This document shows positions 16,062 through 24,135 of a DNA stretch of 64,000 nt, piece after piece (position 1 is the stretch's first letter; every line of letters starts with the position of its first letter). Source of the stretch: Flavobacterium sp. 9 (GTDB lineage: Bacteria; Bacteroidota; Bacteroidia; Flavobacteriales; Flavobacteriaceae); assembly GCF_002754195.1 (NCBI RefSeq), contig NZ_PEEU01000001.1:1302001-1366000 (forward strand), given 5' to 3'. The position numbers were made by a program, and so were the translations under genes. The notes under the pieces were generated by a model. That model saw only the letters and a program-made list of their open reading frames with translations. It was not told where the DNA came from and did no database searches.

Positions 16062-16962
16062 GATTTTTACCTTTTAAAATATGAAAAACATGCATTACAT
16101 GCGGAAAAACAGCATCCATAGATTCTCTCGCTCCGTTTGTTGATCCTGGCAAAGCCAAAACCAAACTTTTTCCTAATGTTCCTGCAACTGTTCTGGATAA
16201 CATCGCATACGGCATTCTTTGCTGTCCATAATCCCTAATCACTTCTTCTATTCCAGGAATTCTGCTTTCAAGCAATGGTGCCAAAGCTTCCGGCGTAACA
16301 TCTCTTGGCGATAATCCCGTTCCTCCGGTAAAAATAATTAGTTGATGCTCTTTGGCGAAAGCTTTTGTTTTTTCCTGAATAATATCAAATTCATCAGGAA
16401 TAATTTCATAATGCGCCGCTTCAACTCCGTAAGAAGTTAATTTTTCAACTATAATTTTTCCGGAACGATCTTCTTTATCTCCTGCAAAAATTGAATCAGA
16501 GCAAACAAAAACTGCTGCTTTTATTACGTTTGGAAATTTATTTTTGAAAGACGATTTCCCACCCTCTTTACTTATTAATTTAATAGTCGAAATTTCAATT
16601 TCTTTATCAATTGGTTTCAACATATCATACATCGTCAACGCAACAATTGATGCGCCGTGCATTGCTTCAACCTCAACTCCGGTTTTGTAAACTGTCTTTA
16701 CATTGAAAATAATCTCAATTGTTAAACCTTCAATTTTATATTCTACCGAAGTAAATTCAATTGGAATGGGATGACAATCCGGAATCGATAAATGGGTATT
16801 TTTCACTGCAAATAATCCAGCGGTTTTCGCCATTTCAAGCACATTCCCTTTTGGCACAAGATTATTTACCACAGCATCAATTGTTTCCTGTTTACTAACT
16901 TTGACAATTGCCGTTGCTGTTGCGGCTCTTAAAGTGCTTATTTTATGCGTAATATCAACCAT
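16048..16962 (-). CDS. moaCB: MoaC-Mog/MoaB fusion, bifunctional molybdopterin biosynthesis protein
   Basis: 304 residues from the ATG at 16962 (Met-Val-Asp-Ile-Thr-His-Lys, the usual MoaC opening); a longer frame upstream would cover the moaE gene. Residues 1-145 are MoaC: Asp-Cys-His-Pro-Ile-Pro near 70 and Glu-Ala-Met-His-Gly-Ala near 105. Residues about 155-304 are a MoaB/Mog domain with Thr-Gly-Gly-Thr-Gly-Leu-Ser-Pro-Arg-Asp and Leu-Pro-Gly-Ser, which adenylylates molybdopterin. The fusion joins the first and third steps of the pathway. The start overlaps moaE by eight bases and the end overlaps moaA by fourteen. Confidence 0.93.
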   Translation of the reverse strand: MVDITHKISTLRAATATAIVKVSKQETIDAVVNNLVPKGNVLEMAKTAGLFAVKNTHLSIPDCHPIPIEFTSVEYKIEGLTIEIIFNVKTVYKTGVEVEAMHGASIVALTMYDMLKPIDKEIEISTIKLISKEGGKSSFKNKFPNVIKAAVFVCSDSIFAGDKEDRSGKIIVEKLTSYGVEAAHYEIIPDEFDIIQEKTKAFAKEHQLIIFTGGTGLSPRDVTPEALAPLLESRIPGIEEVIRDYGQQRMPYAMLSRTVAGTLGKSLVLALPGSTNGARESMDAVFPHVMHVFHILKGKNHDAI

Positions 16963-17392
16963 TATTGTTTTGTTTCCAGGTGAATGTATCGTTTTCAAAC
17001 ATTTCTTTTCCAAAAATCGGTACATCTGTTTTTATCCAGTTTACGATTGCTTCCGTAGCTTCATAAACTTGTTTACGTCGCGTTGCCGAAACAAATACAA
17101 ACAAACAAATTTCGCCTGCTTTTACTACGCCTAAACTATGATAAATATGCATGCATGTTAAGTCGAATTTAGCAAAAGCTTTTTCACGAATTGTATGCAA
17201 AGCCTCGTTTGCCATATCCGTATATGCCGAATAATCAATCGCAACAACCGTGTTGTCATGAATAACATCAGCACGAACTTGTCCTAAAAAAATATTGTGC
17301 GCACCAATCGTGTGTTTTGATTGGTGTTTTGCAATCGATTCTGCAATAAATTCTGAAGAAATTGGTCCTTCTACAAATACATTTTTACTCAT
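16955..17392 (-). CDS. moaE: Molybdopterin synthase catalytic subunit
   Basis: A 145-residue MoaE. Family features are Gly-Ala-His-Asn-Ile-Phe-Leu-Gly-Gln-Val-Arg, Ile-Asp-Tyr-Ser-Ala-Tyr, Ile-Tyr-His-Ser-Leu-Gly-Val-Val and the late Arg-Arg-Lys-Gln-Val plus Ile-Phe-Gly-Lys-Glu. It inserts the dithiolene sulfurs into precursor Z with MoaD, encoded at 18636-18872. The gene starts a tight block with moaCB and moaA. Confidence 0.95.
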   Translation of the reverse strand: MSKNVFVEGPISSEFIAESIAKHQSKHTIGAHNIFLGQVRADVIHDNTVVAIDYSAYTDMANEALHTIREKAFAKFDLTCMHIYHSLGVVKAGEICLFVFVSATRRKQVYEATEAIVNWIKTDVPIFGKEMFENDTFTWKQNNNG

Positions 17393-17407
17393 TATATTTT
17401 ATTTTTT

Positions 17408-17535
17408 ACCACAGATTAATTATAAGATAGGTTGCAAATTAGCCCGCAGATCTACACTGATTTTAACAGATTTTCTTTTATCACAAATTTAAATTTAGCA
17501 ATCCATGCAGATCCGTTTAATCTGTTAAATCTGTG
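17408..17535. repeat. Dispersed ACAGATT/AATCTGT inverted repeats
   Basis: The moaE-moeB gap is filled with inverted ACAGATT and AATCTGT words (accacagatt at 17408, aatctgtg at 17528), of a kind also seen near 44985 and 61490. No gene is seen. Confidence 0.45.
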
Positions 17536-17547
17536 TGCTATATTTGG

Positions 17548-18624
17548 TCAAACTTTTATTTCTTTTTTTAATAACTGCTTCAACAATAAAGCACCGCCAA
17601 TAATACTTTTTGTATTTTTAAATTGATGTTTTTGAAGCAATTCAACTGCAATTTTACTTCTGATTCCAGATTGACAGAAAACATAAATTGTTTGATTTTT
17701 ATCCAATTTTTCAATTTCATTTTCTAAGTTTAAAAGTGGAATCTGAATTACATTCTTGAAATTTATTTTTGGAACTTCATCTTCGTTTCTCACATCCAAA
17801 AAAAGAACTTCAACATTATCAATTTCCTTCAAAATTTCATTCACAGAAATTTCTTCTACTTGATTTTTAGCTTCATTATATTTTTCGTCAAAAACTTCTT
17901 TATTTATTACAATATCAGTATTCTTTTCGAAATCATATTTTTGCTGATCATTATTTAAAATATTATACACCAATATTTTACCCCTTAAAACTTCTCCTAT
18001 TTCCAAAATCATTTTGATAACTTCATTGGATTGAAGCATTCCTATAATTCCAACTGAAATCCCAATTACTCCGGCATCTTCACAACTTGCAGATTGTGTA
18101 TTTTCATCCGGATACAAACATCTGTAAGTTGGTCCGTTTTGATAATTAAAAACCGAAACCTGACCTTGAAATCTAAAAATAGATCCATAAACCATTGGTT
18201 TGTTTGTAATTATACAAGCATCATTAATCAAATATTTAATAGCAATATTATCTGTTGCATCAACAATAATATCATAATTTTCGAATAATGAAACCGCATT
18301 TTTTGCCGATAATCTTTCAGGAATTGCATGAACTTTCACTAAAGGATTCAATTCAGAAACCATTAATTTAGCTTCATCAGCTTTGTATTTTCCAACTGCT
18401 GAACTCTTATAAATTACCTGTCTATGCAAGTTTGAAATCTCAATAACATCATCATCTACAATTCCAATTTCACCAACACCGGCAGCGGCCAAATAAGGCA
18501 ATATAGCCGAACCTAAACCACCGGCTCCGATAATTAAAACCTTAGCTTTTGTAAGTTTCTGCTGTCCGATTTCTCCAATTTCCGGAAGAATTATTTGTCG
18601 ATTATAGCGTTCTCCTGTATTCAT
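17548..18624 (-). CDS. moeB: MoeB/ThiF-like adenylyltransferase with C-terminal rhodanese domain
   Basis: A 358-residue two-domain enzyme. Residues 1-235 are the E1-like adenylyltransferase: Arg-Tyr-Asn-Arg-Gln-Ile, Gly-Ala-Gly-Gly-Leu-Gly-Ser near 35, Asn-Leu-His-Arg-Gln, and Asp-Ala-Thr-Asp-Asn. Residues about 265-358 are a rhodanese domain with active-site Cys-Gln-Ser-Gly-Ile-Arg-Ser. It should adenylylate the C-terminal Gly-Gly of MoaD (encoded just downstream) and pass sulfur from the rhodanese to make the thiocarboxylate. The zinc Cys-x2-Cys pairs of E. coli MoeB are mostly absent. It could also serve thiamine synthesis, but the context favours molybdopterin. Confidence 0.88.
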   Translation of the reverse strand: MNTGERYNRQIILPEIGEIGQQKLTKAKVLIIGAGGLGSAILPYLAAAGVGEIGIVDDDVIEISNLHRQVIYKSSAVGKYKADEAKLMVSELNPLVKVHAIPERLSAKNAVSLFENYDIIVDATDNIAIKYLINDACIITNKPMVYGSIFRFQGQVSVFNYQNGPTYRCLYPDENTQSASCEDAGVIGISVGIIGMLQSNEVIKMILEIGEVLRGKILVYNILNNDQQKYDFEKNTDIVINKEVFDEKYNEAKNQVEEISVNEILKEIDNVEVLFLDVRNEDEVPKINFKNVIQIPLLNLENEIEKLDKNQTIYVFCQSGIRSKIAVELLQKHQFKNTKSIIGGALLLKQLLKKEIKV

Positions 18625-18635
18625 GAAAATTTATA

Positions 18636-18872
18636 TTATCCTCCTGCAAAAGGTGGTAATAAAGCGACAATATCACTTGTTTGCAACTTATAACCTGTTC
18701 CTTTTGGTACTATTTTTTGATTGATCGCCACACTAAATGAAAGTGAATCAAACTGGTATTTCTTTTCTAAATCCTGCAATAATTCCTCCAATGATATATC
18801 TGAAAAAGAAACTTTTTCAAACTCGCATTTGGTTTTTTCAGCGACAGCTCCAAAATATTTAATTTCAATCAT
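18636..18872 (-). CDS. moaD: Molybdopterin synthase sulfur carrier subunit
   Basis: A 78-residue ubiquitin-like protein ending Pro-Pro-Phe-Ala-Gly-Gly. The terminal Gly-Gly is the site of adenylylation and thiocarboxylation. Its last sections, Thr-Ser-Asp-Ile-Val-Ala-Leu-Leu-Pro-Pro, are typical MoaD. It lies 11 bp before the MoeB-rhodanese gene and overlaps cobA by one base, so it is translated in one operon with them. Confidence 0.93.
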   Translation of the reverse strand: MIEIKYFGAVAEKTKCEFEKVSFSDISLEELLQDLEKKYQFDSLSFSVAINQKIVPKGTGYKLQTSDIVALLPPFAGG

Positions 18873-19663
18873 TATTTTAAATTTAAATTCTGAAAGATAA
18901 ATTCGTCATCAAAATGCTCCTGAAAATAAGATGTTAATCTTGATGTATTTTTCACCACTTCGCCGATTACAATAATTGCAGGAGACGAAATCTTATTTTC
19001 AGACACTAATTTAGCAATTGAACTTATAGTTCCTACTACTTTCTGCTCTGTATTTTTTGTTCCGTTTTGAATAATCGCAATTGGCAAATCATCTTTACGG
19101 TTCTCATGATAAATAGCTATAATTTCCTCTAATTTATGCATTCCCATCAAAATAACGACCGTTGCAGCGGATTTTGAGGCTAAATGAACATCTTTAGATA
19201 ATTCATGATTAGAAGTTGTTCCTGTAATTACCCAAAAACTTTCGGCAATCTGACGTTGTGTCAAACTAATTCCAACCGAAGCCGGAACACCCAAAGCTGA
19301 TGAAATTCCCGGAACCATTGCAGTTTCTAAATTATATTGTTCTGCATATTCAATTTCTTCACTTCCTCGTCCGAAAATAAAAGGATCTCCACCTTTTAAA
19401 CGTACAACATGACCATAACGATTTGCCATCGAAACAATCAATTCATTGATCTGATCTTGTGTATAAGCGTGACATCCTAAGCGTTTGCCCACAAAAACAA
19501 TTTCTGCATTTGTTGCATATTGCAATAGTTCTTCATTAACTAATGCATCATACAAAACTACATCAGCATCTTCAAGCGCTTTTATTGCTTTTAAAGTAAT
19601 TAGTTCAACATCTCCAGGACCTGCGCCTACAATTGTTAATCTGGGAGTTTTTAAGCTTTTCAT
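18872..19663 (-). CDS. cobA: Uroporphyrinogen-III C-methyltransferase (sirohaem synthesis)
   Basis: A 263-residue SUMT. Motifs are Val-Gly-Ala-Gly-Pro-Gly-Asp at the N-terminus, Arg-Leu-Lys-Gly-Gly-Asp-Pro-Phe-Ile-Phe-Gly-Arg-Gly near residue 85, and Val-Pro-Gly-Ile-Ser-Ser-Ala. It makes precorrin-2, the source of sirohaem for nitrite and sulfite reductases. No dehydrogenase/chelatase domain is attached, so this step is done elsewhere. Placement in the molybdenum cofactor operon fits a nitrate/nitrite assimilation regulon. Confidence 0.93.
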   Translation of the reverse strand: MKSLKTPRLTIVGAGPGDVELITLKAIKALEDADVVLYDALVNEELLQYATNAEIVFVGKRLGCHAYTQDQINELIVSMANRYGHVVRLKGGDPFIFGRGSEEIEYAEQYNLETAMVPGISSALGVPASVGISLTQRQIAESFWVITGTTSNHELSKDVHLASKSAATVVILMGMHKLEEIIAIYHENRKDDLPIAIIQNGTKNTEQKVVGTISSIAKLVSENKISSPAIIVIGEVVKNTSRLTSYFQEHFDDEFIFQNLNLK

Positions 19664-19668
19664 AGTTA

Positions 19669-20241
19669 TTAACTTAAATTGATATTCAGATCGTTTAATT
19701 CGTCAATCGAATTAATATTGGTCAAATGAAAGTTTTCACTTTCTTCTATTGTGATGATTTGATGCGGAATCTTCGCGATTAAATTCATCATTTTTAAATC
19801 ATCGTTATCAATTGCGCTTTTGATAACAGATAATAATTTCTTCGAATAAATTCCAATTAAAGGATGCATTCTGCTTTCGGAAGCAAAAACTGTAATTTCA
19901 GCTTCGTCATTATGTTTTGAAATTAGTTCTGATAATAATTCGGTTGAAATTAACGGAATATCACAACTAAGAATCAAATTAAACTCGGTTTCAGAATCTG
20001 ACAAAGCGGTATAAATACCTCCTAACGGACCTTTGTCTGTAACTGTGTCCGGAATTTTATCATAAGGCAGATAATCGTATTCTTTATTTGCCGTTACTAA
20101 TTTTATTTTATTTGTTATAGGCAAAATAGCCTTAATTATGTGTTCTATAAATGGTTTATTCTGGAACAAAACAAGTCCTTTTTCTGACTGCATTCGGGAA
20201 CTTTTTCCACCGCAAAGAATAAATACTGTTAGAGTTTCCAT
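19669..20241 (-). CDS. mobA: Molybdenum cofactor guanylyltransferase
   Basis: A 190-residue nucleotidyltransferase with the glycine-rich opening Leu-Cys-Gly-Gly-Lys-Ser-Ser-Arg-Met-Gln-Ser-Glu-Lys-Gly, then Thr-Asp-Lys-Gly-Pro-Leu-Gly-Gly and Ser-Cys-Asp-Ile-Pro-Leu. It adds GMP to molybdopterin to make MGD, needed by both nitrate-reductase-type enzymes in this window. It is the first gene of the leftward mobA-cobA-moaD-moeB set, five bases from cobA. Confidence 0.92.
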   Translation of the reverse strand: METLTVFILCGGKSSRMQSEKGLVLFQNKPFIEHIIKAILPITNKIKLVTANKEYDYLPYDKIPDTVTDKGPLGGIYTALSDSETEFNLILSCDIPLISTELLSELISKHNDEAEITVFASESRMHPLIGIYSKKLLSVIKSAIDNDDLKMMNLIAKIPHQIITIEESENFHLTNINSIDELNDLNINLS

Positions 20242-20342
20242 GACTTTTTTTTTGTTTCAGATTTTCTTTGTTTCAGGTTAAAATGTATAAAAATTTTACC
20301 GCAAAGGGCGCTAAGATTTTATTCATTATTAATTTTTAAAAT

Positions 20343-20501
20343 AAAGTTCGCAAAGCTTAATCAACACAAAGCTTTGCGAACTTTGCTATTTTCAATAAAT
20401 TATTTTCTGACCTCAATTCCCAAGGTTGAAACCTTGGGCTATATTTTATATAGCATCTTTTAATTCGTTTTTCAAGCATTGCCCGAGGTTTCAACCTTGG
20501 G
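20343..20501. repeat. Clustered inverted repeats (GCAAAG and CCCAAGG families)
   Basis: In the 294-bp gap upstream of mobA, AAAGTTCGCAAAGCTT (20343-20358) faces its inverse (20369-20384). Two copies of the CCCAAGGTT/AACCTTGGG palindrome follow (20419-20438 and 20482-20501). The second pair is the same family as 63775-63840. No gene is seen. Confidence 0.7.
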
Positions 20502-20535
20502 ATTTGCATAATTCAATTACATCATTAATTCCAAT

Positions 20536-21282
20536 TTATGGAAAAATCAATTTTATACTTGCCATTAAAATTACTGCTCCTAAAACCATTTTTAATGTTT
20601 TGTTAGAGAAATAACCACTTCCGTAAAATCCGCCTAAAACTCCTCCAATAACGGCAATCGGAACTAAATAAAAACTCTCTGTGGGAATTATTTTTCCGCC
20701 CAGAAAGAAACCCAACATTCCTGCAAATGAATTCACAAAAATGAATAAACTTGATATTGCAGCCGATTCTTTTATCGAAGCCCATCCTAAAAACAATAAA
20801 ATAGGACTCAGGATAATTCCTCCGCCAATACCTAACATTCCAGATAATAATCCTATTATAAAACCAATCGCTAATGCAAAAGGTAAGTTTATCTGAACTG
20901 CTTCTTTTTCTTTAAAATTAAATACTCCAAATAATCTTAATGCTGCAAAAACCAATACAGCACCCAAAATAATTTTATAAATCGCATTATCTAAAGTCAC
21001 AAATCCGCCAATAAACGCCGCTGGAACTGATGCAATTGCAAACGGATAAAACAACTTTGGCTTGAAATAATTCATTCGGTAATAAAAGAAAAACGAAATA
21101 CTCGAAACAAACAAATTAAGCAATAAAGCCGATGGTTTCATTATTGAAATTGGAAATGCAAAAATGGTCATCAACGCTAAATATCCTGATGCTCCGCCGT
21201 GCCCAACACTAGAATACAAAAAAGCAATCACGATTAAAGCAAAACTGAATAATAGGATATTTTCGGAACTAAGTAACTGCAT
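20536..21282 (-). CDS. TauE/SafE-family sulfite exporter-like membrane protein
   Basis: A 248-residue polytopic inner-membrane protein with about eight TM segments and the family's early Ser-Ser-Val-Gly-His-Gly-Gly-Ala-Ser-Gly-Tyr motif plus Gly-Met-Leu-Gly-Ile-Gly-Gly-Gly-Ile in the middle. Family members move sulfite, sulfonates or organic sulfur-related anions. Here it stands between moeA and mobA, so an anion such as nitrite or sulfite is possible. The substrate is not visible in the sequence. Confidence 0.85.
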   Translation of the reverse strand: MQLLSSENILLFSFALIVIAFLYSSVGHGGASGYLALMTIFAFPISIMKPSALLLNLFVSSISFFFYYRMNYFKPKLFYPFAIASVPAAFIGGFVTLDNAIYKIILGAVLVFAALRLFGVFNFKEKEAVQINLPFALAIGFIIGLLSGMLGIGGGIILSPILLFLGWASIKESAAISSLFIFVNSFAGMLGFFLGGKIIPTESFYLVPIAVIGGVLGGFYGSGYFSNKTLKMVLGAVILMASIKLIFP

Positions 21283-21400
21283 TTATTATTTTGTTTTATT
21301 TTGTTTCAGGTTTTCTTTGTTTCAGGTTTCAAGTTTATGCTGTATGTTTTAATTTACATACTGCATTTCATATTTCAAATATCTAATTTTCTAATTCTCT

Positions 21401-22573
21401 TTAATCAATTGGTAATAAAGTTACAAGCTGTCCTTTCTTTAAGGTTTCTGTATCGTTTGGAACAATTAATAAACTGTTTGCAATTGCAAATGTATTTAGC
21501 ATCGCTGAACTCTGTCCTTCTAGAATTGTCACGTTTGTTTGATCGTATAACGCTTTTAAAAACAATGTCTTTCCGGTTGTATTGGTAAAACCTGAGTTTA
21601 ATTTTCGAACGATTTTTGGTAAATGAGTATCAGAGAATCCCATTCTGTTTTTGATCGCAGGATAAACGTAAACGTAAAAATTAGTAAGTGACGAAGCTGG
21701 GTTTCCAGGTAATGCAAATACTAAAGTTTCTTTTTTAGATCCAAAAAACATTGGTTTTCCGGGTCTCTGATTGATTTTATAAAAAAGCTCTTCTACTCCA
21801 TTTTCTAATAATGCTTCTTTTACAAAATCATAATCTCCAACAGAAATTCCACCGGAAATTAAAACTATATCATATTTATCTAAAATGTCTTTAAGCGCTT
21901 TTTTAGTGGCTTTCAGATTATCTTTTACTTTATAAACTTTTGTCTTTTTAATCCCAATTGTTTGAAGCGCTGCTTCTAACATAACTGAATTACTTTCGTA
22001 AATTTTCCCTTTTGGTAATTTTTTTCCGGGCTTTACTAATTCATTTCCTGTTACTAAAATGGCAACTTTTGGCTTTTTATAAACTTCAATTTCTGTAATT
22101 CCCAGACAGGCCAAAAATCCAATTGCTGCAGGTGTAATCAAAGTATTAGCTTCAAAGACTACATCTTCTTTCTCTATTTGTTCTCCTTTATTTCGAACAT
22201 TTGCATATTGCTTAGGCATATTAGTAATCAAAATTGATTTTTCATTTGCCATTACATGTTCCTGCATCACTACAGTATCAGCATTATGAGGTACAAAAGC
22301 ACCTGTAAAAATACGGACTGTTTCGTTTGGATTCAGTTTTATATCAGAATGATCTCCTGCCTGCGAAACACTAACAATGTCATACTGATGTCTTTCGCTG
22401 TGAATAAAAGCATATCCATCCATTGCCGATTGCCGAAATGGCGGCATGTTGATGGGAGAATAAATTGTTTCTGCCAAAATGTGACCCAATGCTTTACGCA
22501 CCGGTATTTTCTGAATTGGCATGTTTGTGCTATTCTCTGCAATAATTGATAATGCTTGTTCAACTTGGATCAT
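21401..22573 (-). CDS. moeA: Molybdopterin molybdenumtransferase
   Basis: A 390-residue MoeA that inserts molybdate into adenylylated molybdopterin. Recognisable are Met-Pro-Pro-Phe-Arg-Gln-Ser-Ala-Met-Asp-Gly-Tyr-Ala near residue 40, Ile-Phe-Thr-Gly-Ala near 90, Val-Thr-Gly-Asn-Glu-Leu, Ser-Gly-Gly-Ile-Ser-Val-Gly-Asp-Tyr-Asp and Leu-Pro-Gly-Asn-Pro-Ala-Ser. Upstream is a palindromic site of the same type as those before narK and the nitrate reductase. This suggests that cofactor insertion is co-regulated with nitrate use. Confidence 0.95.
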   Translation of the reverse strand: MIQVEQALSIIAENSTNMPIQKIPVRKALGHILAETIYSPINMPPFRQSAMDGYAFIHSERHQYDIVSVSQAGDHSDIKLNPNETVRIFTGAFVPHNADTVVMQEHVMANEKSILITNMPKQYANVRNKGEQIEKEDVVFEANTLITPAAIGFLACLGITEIEVYKKPKVAILVTGNELVKPGKKLPKGKIYESNSVMLEAALQTIGIKKTKVYKVKDNLKATKKALKDILDKYDIVLISGGISVGDYDFVKEALLENGVEELFYKINQRPGKPMFFGSKKETLVFALPGNPASSLTNFYVYVYPAIKNRMGFSDTHLPKIVRKLNSGFTNTTGKTLFLKALYDQTNVTILEGQSSAMLNTFAIANSLLIVPNDTETLKKGQLVTLLPID

Positions 22574-22600
22574 GTTTGCTATTTTATTTACTGCAATAAA

Positions 22601-22631
22601 TACTTATTACAAATATAAGTATTTATACTTA
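22601..22631 (-). promoter_or_regulatory. moeA promoter with 7-2-7-like palindrome
   Basis: On the + strand TAAGTAT-TT-ATACTTA is at 22616-22631, a perfect palindrome with the spacing of the narK and nitrate reductase sites. A further TACTTAT half-site is at 22601-22607. Read leftward, the -7 box TATATTTG lies at 22617-22610. The palindrome centre is 6.5 nt from that box instead of 16.5, one helical turn closer. Confidence 0.5.
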
Positions 22632-22753
22632 GTTAAAATCATTGATTTTCTAAATTTCTAAAAGATTATAAATTTAAGCTTTATTCTTTAAATTATTTCA
22701 GAAAAACCAATCAAATAGCTTTTATAAGTCATTGAAATTATCGAAACTTCAAA

Positions 22754-23002
22754 CTATTTCTTTCTAAAATTTCCGGTTGGCAGGTAATATAGCCATGCAA
22801 AACCTATAAAAAACAGAACTGCCGAAGCTATAAATGCGGGTAACAATATTTCTTTGTTATTATCTAATGCATTATTTAGGGAAGCATATAACAACCAAAT
22901 TTGAATACTTACATTTAATATTAAAATAAATATAAGTGTCGAAAGTATATTGTTCAGCTTATTGGGATTTGCGCGATTTTGACTTCTTCTAAAAGTACTC
23001 AT
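22754..23002 (-). CDS. Small two-helix membrane protein, unknown
   Basis: An 82-residue protein with two predicted TM helices (about residues 20-42 and 53-75) and a basic N-terminus (Arg-Arg-Ser-Gln-Asn-Arg). The region between carries Asn-Lys-Glu. It stands 23 bp after the Rieske gene in the leftward nitrate-reductase-like operon and is probably the last member. I do not recognise a family. It may be a small subunit or assembly partner of the membrane complex. Confidence 0.6.
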   Translation of the reverse strand: MSTFRRSQNRANPNKLNNILSTLIFILILNVSIQIWLLYASLNNALDNNKEILLPAFIASAVLFFIGFAWLYYLPTGNFRKK

Positions 23003-23025
23003 ATCGATTTATTTTTAGGATTACT

Positions 23026-23538
23026 CTAACTATCTTTATTTTCAACATGCGCTTTTACATAGACTTTGTTTTCTTTAAAAAACACATCTAATTGTGGTAA
23101 AGCTCTAGGTGGCGGTCCTGCAATTACATCGCCAGTCATTGCATCAAATGAACCTTCATGACAAGGACAGTGTATAATTCCGGTTCCAGGTTTATAGAAA
23201 ACGGAGCAAGATAAATGAGTACATTTTTGCTCATATGCTTTGAAATCACCACTTTCGAGATGTATTAAAATATAAGGTATTGTACTGCCTTCAATTACAA
23301 AACCACGGGTTCCTCCTACCGGTACATCTTCTATATTGCAAATAAAATGTTCTCCCTGTACGCCTTCACTTGGCAATAAATAAGCTTTTGCAGCAACAAA
23401 TCCGCTTCCTACCATTAATCCTCCAGAAACAAAGGTTAAGAATTTGGCAAAATCACGTCGGCTTACCTGAGTAGATTCTTGTTTTTTTATTGGGAAATCT
23501 TTTTTCCAGTTTTCATTTAAATTATCTTCTTTTGACAT
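23026..23538 (-). CDS. Rieske [2Fe-2S] protein
   Basis: A 170-residue Rieske protein. The cluster motifs are Cys-Thr-His-Leu-Ser-Cys (about residue 116) and Cys-Pro-Cys-His-Glu-Gly-Ser-Phe-Asp, completed by Gly-Pro-Pro-Pro-Arg-Ala-Leu-Pro. The N-terminus has Ser-Arg-Arg-Asp-Phe and then a hydrophobic segment, which looks like a Tat-type signal anchor. It would carry electrons on the outer face of the inner membrane. It belongs with the Fe-S subunit, Mo subunit and cytochrome-b-like protein encoded upstream. Confidence 0.9.
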   Translation of the reverse strand: MSKEDNLNENWKKDFPIKKQESTQVSRRDFAKFLTFVSGGLMVGSGFVAAKAYLLPSEGVQGEHFICNIEDVPVGGTRGFVIEGSTIPYILIHLESGDFKAYEQKCTHLSCSVFYKPGTGIIHCPCHEGSFDAMTGDVIAGPPPRALPQLDVFFKENKVYVKAHVENKDS

Positions 23539-23548
23539 GGATCTAGAT

Positions 23549-24118
23549 TTAATATATTCTTAATTCATTACTGCCTTTAGGCATCATAATATTTACTTTA
23601 GTATTGACTGTTTCTTTTCCAAAGATGAATGTATTGACTGGAGAACTATTAGGTCTCATTTCTTCAATTTCAGCTCTTGTTCCGTAAAACAAAGCTCCAC
23701 TTGGACAAACTGTTGCACACATTGGTTTTTTACCGACACTTGTTCTATCGTAACACATAGTACACTTCATCATCAAATCATATTCTTCCATTTTTTTAGG
23801 TACTCCAAATGGACATGCCATAACACAGTTTGAACAACCAATACATCTTTCTGTATTTGCGGTATGAACAACTCCAAATTCATCTTGCGAAATTGCATCT
23901 GCAGGGCAAACATTTGCACATACAGGATCTTCGCAATGCATACAAACTTGTACAGTAGTTTGAATTGTTGAAGAACGCTCGACATAGTTTACGCTAATTA
24001 GGGATTCCTGTCCGTTAGTTTCACATTCTGCACAAGCCATTTCGCAGGCTTTACAACCAATACAGCGTTGCAGATCTACAAAAAACTCTTCGTTTTTATT
24101 AAAATTAGTCAAATTCAT
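23549..24118 (-). CDS. Four-cluster [4Fe-4S] ferredoxin-like electron transfer subunit
   Basis: 189 residues from ATG 24118. An upstream in-frame start at 24211 would read back into the Mo-subunit gene, so it is rejected. Four cysteine sets are visible: [15 protein letters not shown] ... Cys-Ala-Asn-Val-Cys-Pro, Cys-Ile-Gly-Cys-Ser-Asn-Cys, and Cys-Thr-Met-Cys ... Cys-Ala-Thr-Val-Cys-Pro. This is the DmsB/NrfC/HybA type of iron-sulfur subunit. It lacks a signal peptide, so with the Mo subunit it faces the cytoplasm. Confidence 0.92.
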   Translation of the reverse strand: MNLTNFNKNEEFFVDLQRCIGCKACEMACAECETNGQESLISVNYVERSSTIQTTVQVCMHCEDPVCANVCPADAISQDEFGVVHTANTERCIGCSNCVMACPFGVPKKMEEYDLMMKCTMCYDRTSVGKKPMCATVCPSGALFYGTRAEIEEMRPNSSPVNTFIFGKETVNTKVNIMMPKGSNELRIY

Positions 24119-24135
24119 AATTTCATTTTTATAGA

